Shown: positions 50,416 to 53,688 of the stretch, one piece after another
How positions within the stretch are numbered: the first letter of the stretch is position 1
How the letters are laid out: each line of letters opens with the position of its first letter
Assembly (NCBI RefSeq): GCF_007655485.1
Contig: NZ_VJXQ01000006.1
Location: 162,855 to 216,542, forward strand
Source: Halobellus captivus
GTDB taxonomy: Archaea; Halobacteriota; Halobacteria; Halobacteriales; Haloferacaceae
Length of the DNA stretch: 53,688 bases
Direction of reading: 5' to 3'
Program-made: the position numbers and the translations under genes
The notes under the pieces: generated by a model
The model's database searches: none
Seen by the model: the letters and a program-made list of their open reading frames with translations, nothing else
Told to the model about the DNA's origin: nothing

Positions 50416-50720
50416 CAGCCTTCGAGCGGGTTCCACACCGCGTGATCCGGATGTGCCTCAGCTAAGTGAGCGAAGTACCCGCGCACCATCCGCGACTGAA
50501 ACGAATACCCGTCAGGAGTCGGCTCGACAGTCGCGCCGCACTCCTTACAGGAACGCCAATCGGAGAGGATTCGAGCGCAGCGTTCACAGACGGCTGTGTG
50601 TCGCTTCGCGTCGATCCCGTCAGCGTACTCTCCGCAGTAGGAACAAGTCCCATCGGAGTTTTCACTAAGCAATACGTCTGATCTTCTGGGGCTGGAAAGC
50701 CCCGCGGTGGTTCCGTGCAT
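50415..50720 (-). CDS. Cys-rich zinc-finger protein coupled to the integrase
   Basis: A 101-residue protein with three Cys pairs: CSYC, CERC and CKEC, followed by a His-rich segment YFAHLAEAHPDH. It overlaps the integrase start by 1 nt, so it is expressed first. It may be a DNA-binding accessory or excisionase-like factor. No catalytic motif is seen; the idea rests on position and zinc motifs. Confidence 0.65.
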   Translation of the reverse strand: MHGTTAGLSSPRRSDVLLSENSDGTCSYCGEYADGIDAKRHTAVCERCARILSDWRSCKECGATVEPTPDGYSFQSRMVRGYFAHLAEAHPDHAVWNPLEG

Positions 50721-50729
50721 AGGCGATCA

Positions 50730-50782
50730 CGAGAACTACCGTAGGCCGTGGTACCAGCACGGCCTTTCTCGCGAACCTACGG
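50730..50782. promoter_or_regulatory. Nested inverted repeats upstream of the integrase operon
   Basis: AGGCCGTG (50743-50750) pairs with CACGGCCT (50758-50765) around a 7-nt loop. CGAGAA (50730-50735) pairs with TTCTCG (50766-50771), and CCGTAG (50739-50744) pairs with CTACGG (50777-50782) as an alternative. It may be an operator, a leader structure or a recombination site. Confidence 0.6.
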
Positions 50783-50803
50783 AATCATCAACAACCGACT
50801 GAG

Positions 50804-50860
50804 TAGCTCTCAGCTATCGTATTCAAATTGTACTTACTTAATGGTTGCTACTAATTAGTA
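50804..50860. promoter_or_regulatory. Palindromic operator candidates between divergent element genes
   Basis: TAGCT-CTC-AGCTA lies at 50804-50816, and TACTAATTAGTA (perfect, 12 bp) at 50849-50860. Both sit in the 201-nt spacer between the integrase operon and the winged-helix gene at 50922. A TATA-like CTTTTATG (50893-50900) precedes that gene. Confidence 0.5.
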
Positions 50861-50921
50861 ACTCACTTTTGGTGGGAACCAACAGGAAACATCTTTTATG
50901 TACACGGTGGTTCGAAGATAT

Positions 50922-51275
50922 ATGACCAACAGCGAAGACGGAGAGCTACCAGATTTTGAAGATATGGAAAAAGTAGTCCTTGGTGAATACCCTCCCGAAT
51001 TTTCCGAAGCGGAGAAAGCTTGGCTCAAAGAAGATCCAGAGGATTACGATTGGATAACAGAGATGGATAAAGAAATTCTGAGAACTTTAGTATTTAATTT
51101 AACACTTACACCAGCAGTCATCGCAGATAATACTGGTCGGTCTAGGCCGGGAATCTCAAGACGCTTAAGCACGCTAAATGCCGGGGGATTAGTCGAAAAA
51201 GAAGGGAGAGGAAAATATTCGATAACGGCATTGGGTGTTGGGTATCTAATCCGAGGCCGGGAATCGAAAGGTTAG
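50922..51275 (+). CDS. Winged-helix regulator of the integrative element
   Basis: A 117-residue protein with a C-terminal winged-helix domain: DKEILRTLVFNLTLTPAVIADNTGRSRPGISRRLSTLNAGGLVEKEGRGKYSITALG. The N terminus is very acidic. ATG 50922 is 22-29 nt after a TATA-like element; an in-frame ATG at 50898 overlaps the TATA region and is not used. It is divergent from the integrase genes, so it may repress them, by analogy with proviral repressors. Confidence 0.75.
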   Translation: MTNSEDGELPDFEDMEKVVLGEYPPEFSEAEKAWLKEDPEDYDWITEMDKEILRTLVFNLTLTPAVIADNTGRSRPGISRRLSTLNAGGLVEKEGRGKYSITALGVGYLIRGRESKG

Positions 51276-51382
51276 AGAAATGACTTTATCACAATCGCAT
51301 TTATTTCGGTATATCAACTCTTGAATCAGCCGTGAGAACCCGCCTGCGTATCTGGCATTATCGGTGGCACAGCACCAGTCGG

Positions 51383-51805
51383 TCACTGTTCACGTCCTGC
51401 TTTCCAAAATATCCAAGCCAACCACAGGGTGATTGCAATTAGGGCGGCGAGGACGAAGTAGAAGGCCATCATTTGTTGGGCTTCCCCCTCGGTACTCAGA
51501 AGTACGGAACCTATGGTTACGCCGCCGAATAGGAGAAAGCAGATTATCGCCGAGATGCGGAGCAGTCCGGCCTGCTTTCGACGGTCATTAGCGAGGGTCT
51601 CCGCCGAACCCATACAGATAAATGCGACCGCCAGAAGAAGGAATCTTGGTTCCATCTCGATCGGCTCACTCCAACCAGTATTGAATAAGAATCCGCCGAT
51701 CAAGACTAAAATTAAGAAAATCCCGAATCCGATAGGTATCACGGACCACTTATCTCCGTTTGGCTCTCTAAACAGTTCGACTCTTACCCGTTGTAGAATG
51801 TTCAT
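51383..51805 (-). CDS. Small membrane protein (4 segments), element-encoded
   Basis: A 140-residue protein with four predicted helices (about residues 24-41, 52-66, 82-102 and 115-134) and a short charged N terminus. Codon use and base content are AT-rich compared with the chromosome. No family is recognised. It neighbours a second small membrane protein on the same strand, 78 nt away. Confidence 0.6.
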   Translation of the reverse strand: MNILQRVRVELFREPNGDKWSVIPIGFGIFLILVLIGGFLFNTGWSEPIEMEPRFLLLAVAFICMGSAETLANDRRKQAGLLRISAIICFLLFGGVTIGSVLLSTEGEAQQMMAFYFVLAALIAITLWLAWIFWKAGREQ

Positions 51806-51883
51806 ATCCTACGATTGTGTCAGGCAGATGTATAACTGACGCTGGTATTGTACTGGTCCATAAGTTCCCTATATTGAACGATG

Positions 51884-52234
51884 TTATCCTGAACGTGTGA
51901 GGTTGTTTTTGTCACGAAATTCGGTAAACAATCCGATAATCCCACCGAGGACAAACAGACCAGCGAGAAGGTACCAGTCACCGTCAAGATACTGTAGCGT
52001 ACCCATTGCGATAAAACCGGCATACAGGAGTGGCTGATAGAGTGGATGGCTTCGAACACCATTCACCGTCGCTACAAATAACATTGGAACGACGATTATC
52101 CAAAGTAGAACGGAATACAGAGTTGGTGGCCCGTAATATACGAACTCAAAATAGGTGGCTGCGCCGACCAGCACCAACATAACCAGTACGGCTCCCGGAC
52201 GGATTCGATTTTGGAGAGTGCGGAGGGTAGTCAT
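51884..52234 (-). CDS. Small membrane protein (4 segments), element-encoded
   Basis: A 116-residue protein with about four hydrophobic helices (near residues 15-33, 40-58, 68-84 and 88-104) and a charged C terminus. AT-rich like its neighbours. No known domain is seen; it could be a membrane-exclusion or immunity component, but nothing in the sequence shows it. Confidence 0.6.
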   Translation of the reverse strand: MTTLRTLQNRIRPGAVLVMLVLVGAATYFEFVYYGPPTLYSVLLWIIVVPMLFVATVNGVRSHPLYQPLLYAGFIAMGTLQYLDGDWYLLAGLFVLGGIIGLFTEFRDKNNLTRSG

Positions 52235-52298
52235 TCAGATTCGTTATTTTTCAGTGGCATATATTTATCTGCTTTCTCTCGTGGACTAATTGCAGTCA

Positions 52299-52314
52299 CT
52301 GTACTGAGCGATTC
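52299..52314. repeat. Left copy of a 16-bp direct repeat
   Basis: CTGTACTGAGCGATTC is repeated at 53037-53052 with one mismatch (A for G). The two copies enclose the DUF7504-like gene. Confidence 0.6.
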
Positions 52315-52446
52315 TCTACCTTTGATTCTACGTCTTTGCCAGTGGATCAACCTTTAGAACAAATCTGCAAACTGAGCAAAGTTGTTGCCTATAAAATGAA
52401 TATTAAATTATATATGCACTCTCAATAAACCGTATATTATTGACTA

Positions 52447-52992
52447 ATGGAAGACGATTCCAGTAACGAGATCCGCCTCGTAGAACGTGGTCAATTCCGG
52501 AAAGACAAGTCCACGGTATTCACTTCACTCCCGCAACTACCCGCCAATACTCGCGTCTTACATTTAGATTATCTTTACCCACCACATGAACGATTAGAAC
52601 AGTGGCAGGATCAAGACGATATATCTATTGAGGAGATTACGATTCTGTACGCAGGATATCACCAGCAACAACAAGGAGTGGTTGAAAAGTATGGGAAATC
52701 CATAGGGTGCGAAACTTCATTTAGCCATATCTCTAATCCCAAAGATATTGAACGGGCAGGCCTCGAAATCACCAAATTCTTAGATCGTCAAAATTCTGAG
52801 GAATATCCCACGCTAATCACTGTTGATTCGTTATCAGTTATGCTCCAGTATGTTTCTCTCAATAGTGTCGTTCAGTTCACTCGTCACTGCATCTCTCTAT
52901 TTGAACAGAATGAGACAATCGGTCGGTTCTATATTTCTCCGCAAACCCATACGGAAGAAACGAACAATACAATCCAGTCTCTATTTTATTAG
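52447..52992 (+). CDS. DUF7504-like protein (degenerate RecA/KaiC-type fold)
   Basis: A 181-residue AT-rich gene. Residues 45-175 (NTRVLHLDYLYP, TLITVDSLSVMLQYVSLNSVVQFTRH, GRFYISPQTH) follow the strand-helix order of haloarchaeal DUF7504 proteins, which look like RecA-fold domains without a Walker A. Function is unknown. A 16-nt near-repeat flanks the gene (52299 and 53037). Confidence 0.6.
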   Translation: MEDDSSNEIRLVERGQFRKDKSTVFTSLPQLPANTRVLHLDYLYPPHERLEQWQDQDDISIEEITILYAGYHQQQQGVVEKYGKSIGCETSFSHISNPKDIERAGLEITKFLDRQNSEEYPTLITVDSLSVMLQYVSLNSVVQFTRHCISLFEQNETIGRFYISPQTHTEETNNTIQSLFY

Positions 52993-53036
52993 TGAACAAA
53001 CTTCTCGGCCGGTACGACAGACGCTGTGTCCATTCT

Positions 53037-53052
53037 CTGTACTGAGCAATTC
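53037..53052. repeat. Right copy of a 16-bp direct repeat
   Basis: CTGTACTGAGCAATTC lies 45 nt after the DUF7504-like stop, in the same orientation as the copy at 52299. The rest of 52993-53144 holds no gene. Confidence 0.6.
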
Positions 53053-53144
53053 CTAGTCCTCCTATCATCGGTGATGAAATCCGTTGTGTGCACAGTTGAG
53101 AGTGTCTAACCAGTGAATACCCTGTGCAGAGACCGTATGCAAAC

Positions 53145-53687
53145 CTAAGACCTTCCCCAGATCTCCGCGATCGGAGGCGGTCTATCAGTCTCCAGTGAAA
53201 CCGGGGGTTCGTCAGGATCGTGAATATTCTCCTCTAATACCTCAAGAGAAGCAGCCTGCGAGGTCGTAACTGGCATATCCCAGTACGGGAACGCACCACA
53301 GTAATCAACTGAAACCCAGTAGTCAGTAGCCAATTCGCGAAGCGTCGCCTGTGCCCGGCCAGATTCAGTGAGTTCGTTGAGATCGGGCTCGTGTACCCAC
53401 GTCTCAGCGTATTCACGAGAGAGTTCGAGTACCGTATTCTGAGACGCCCATTCAGCCGCTTCGCGAGCATCACCCTCCAATTCCTGCGATTCCGGATCTA
53501 TTGCCTTCTCGATACCGCGTGATGTCGACCAGAATTGTTTATCTGTCGCCCAGTAGAGCGCGAGCTTCCAGACGGCTTCTTTTGAGTCATCTTCACCAGA
53601 GGTAAGCGATTCTCGATCCTCGAAGGACTCAGCGACGTTTGAGAGCGCGCCGTAGGTGGTAGTGTTTAGTTTGGAGCATTGAGCCAG
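53145..53687 (-). CDS. Hypothetical protein, 5' part outside window
   Basis: The minus-strand frame is open from the right edge to a stop at 53145, giving 180 residues without a start codon in view; the short ORF from 53480 is only its C-terminal part. It contains KEAVWKLALYWATDKQFWS and the acidic, Pro-containing end DEPPVSLETDRPPPIAEIWGRS. No known family is recognised. It lies in the AT-shifted element DNA. Confidence 0.6.
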   Translation of the reverse strand: MAQCSKLNTTTYGALSNVAESFEDRESLTSGEDDSKEAVWKLALYWATDKQFWSTSRGIEKAIDPESQELEGDAREAAEWASQNTVLELSREYAETWVHEPDLNELTESGRAQATLRELATDYWVSVDYCGAFPYWDMPVTTSQAASLEVLEENIHDPDEPPVSLETDRPPPIAEIWGRS

Positions 53688-53688
53688 G

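Overview
The window is a 53.7-kb piece of a haloarchaeal (class Halobacteria) chromosome. Evidence: high GC with acidic proteins; archaeal genes for ABCE1, L15e, S24e, Rpo7, Spt4, aIF2-gamma, a Kae1-Bud32 fusion, FAU-1 RNase, RtcA and an F420 reductase; haloarchaeal sulfur genes and many Halobacteria-only small proteins. Many genes have a TATA box about 25-30 nt before the start codon, as expected for leaderless haloarchaeal transcripts. Genus cannot be fixed from the sequence.

Layout. 1-2.0 kb: end of an amidohydrolase and an acyl-CoA/AMP ligase. 2.3-7.3 kb: UspA and RtcA; EMC6-like protein and ABCE1; L15e; a 33-codon zinc protein. 7.3-12.0 kb: sulfur handling, with rhodanese, a PIN-like protein, TusA and DsrE on the minus strand, and rhodanese-MBL plus two half-size YeeE/YedE transporters on the plus strand. 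12.0-17.6 kb: TrkA, MutS, UbaA (E1-like) and a winged-helix protein. 17.8-27.0 kb: Rieske protein, LeuS, HAD hydrolase, NpdG, HisE, PIN-ATPase-KH, HAM1/RdgB and DUF5808. 27.3-34.3 kb: a compact minus-strand information-processing cluster (DUF402 RNase, aIF2-gamma, PIN, Rpo7, Spt4, dephospho-CoA kinase, S24e, Kae1-Bud32). 34.4-49.2 kb: PrsW protease, riboflavin synthase, tRNA-Thr, membrane proteins, Nudix-MutL, KDG kinase, NikR, ZIP transporter and sulfatase. 49.4 kb to the end: an AT-rich integrative-element fragment with a tyrosine recombinase, a coupled Cys-rich protein, a divergent winged-helix regulator, two small membrane proteins and uncharacterised genes.

The most notable signal is non-coding. 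Two plus-strand intergenic regions 11 kb apart (about 16025-16169 and 27113-27263) share a promoter box, a GTGAC block exactly 30 nt later, a hairpin with a GCGGTTGC loop, a 7-bp loop-to-downstream pairing (pseudoknot) and a CTGTTCGCC block. The pseudoknot is kept by three compensatory base-pair changes. They look like paralogous members of a structured RNA family that I do not recognise. A third, unrelated structured RNA candidate lies at about 12086-12240.

All functional statements come from reading motifs. No database search was run.
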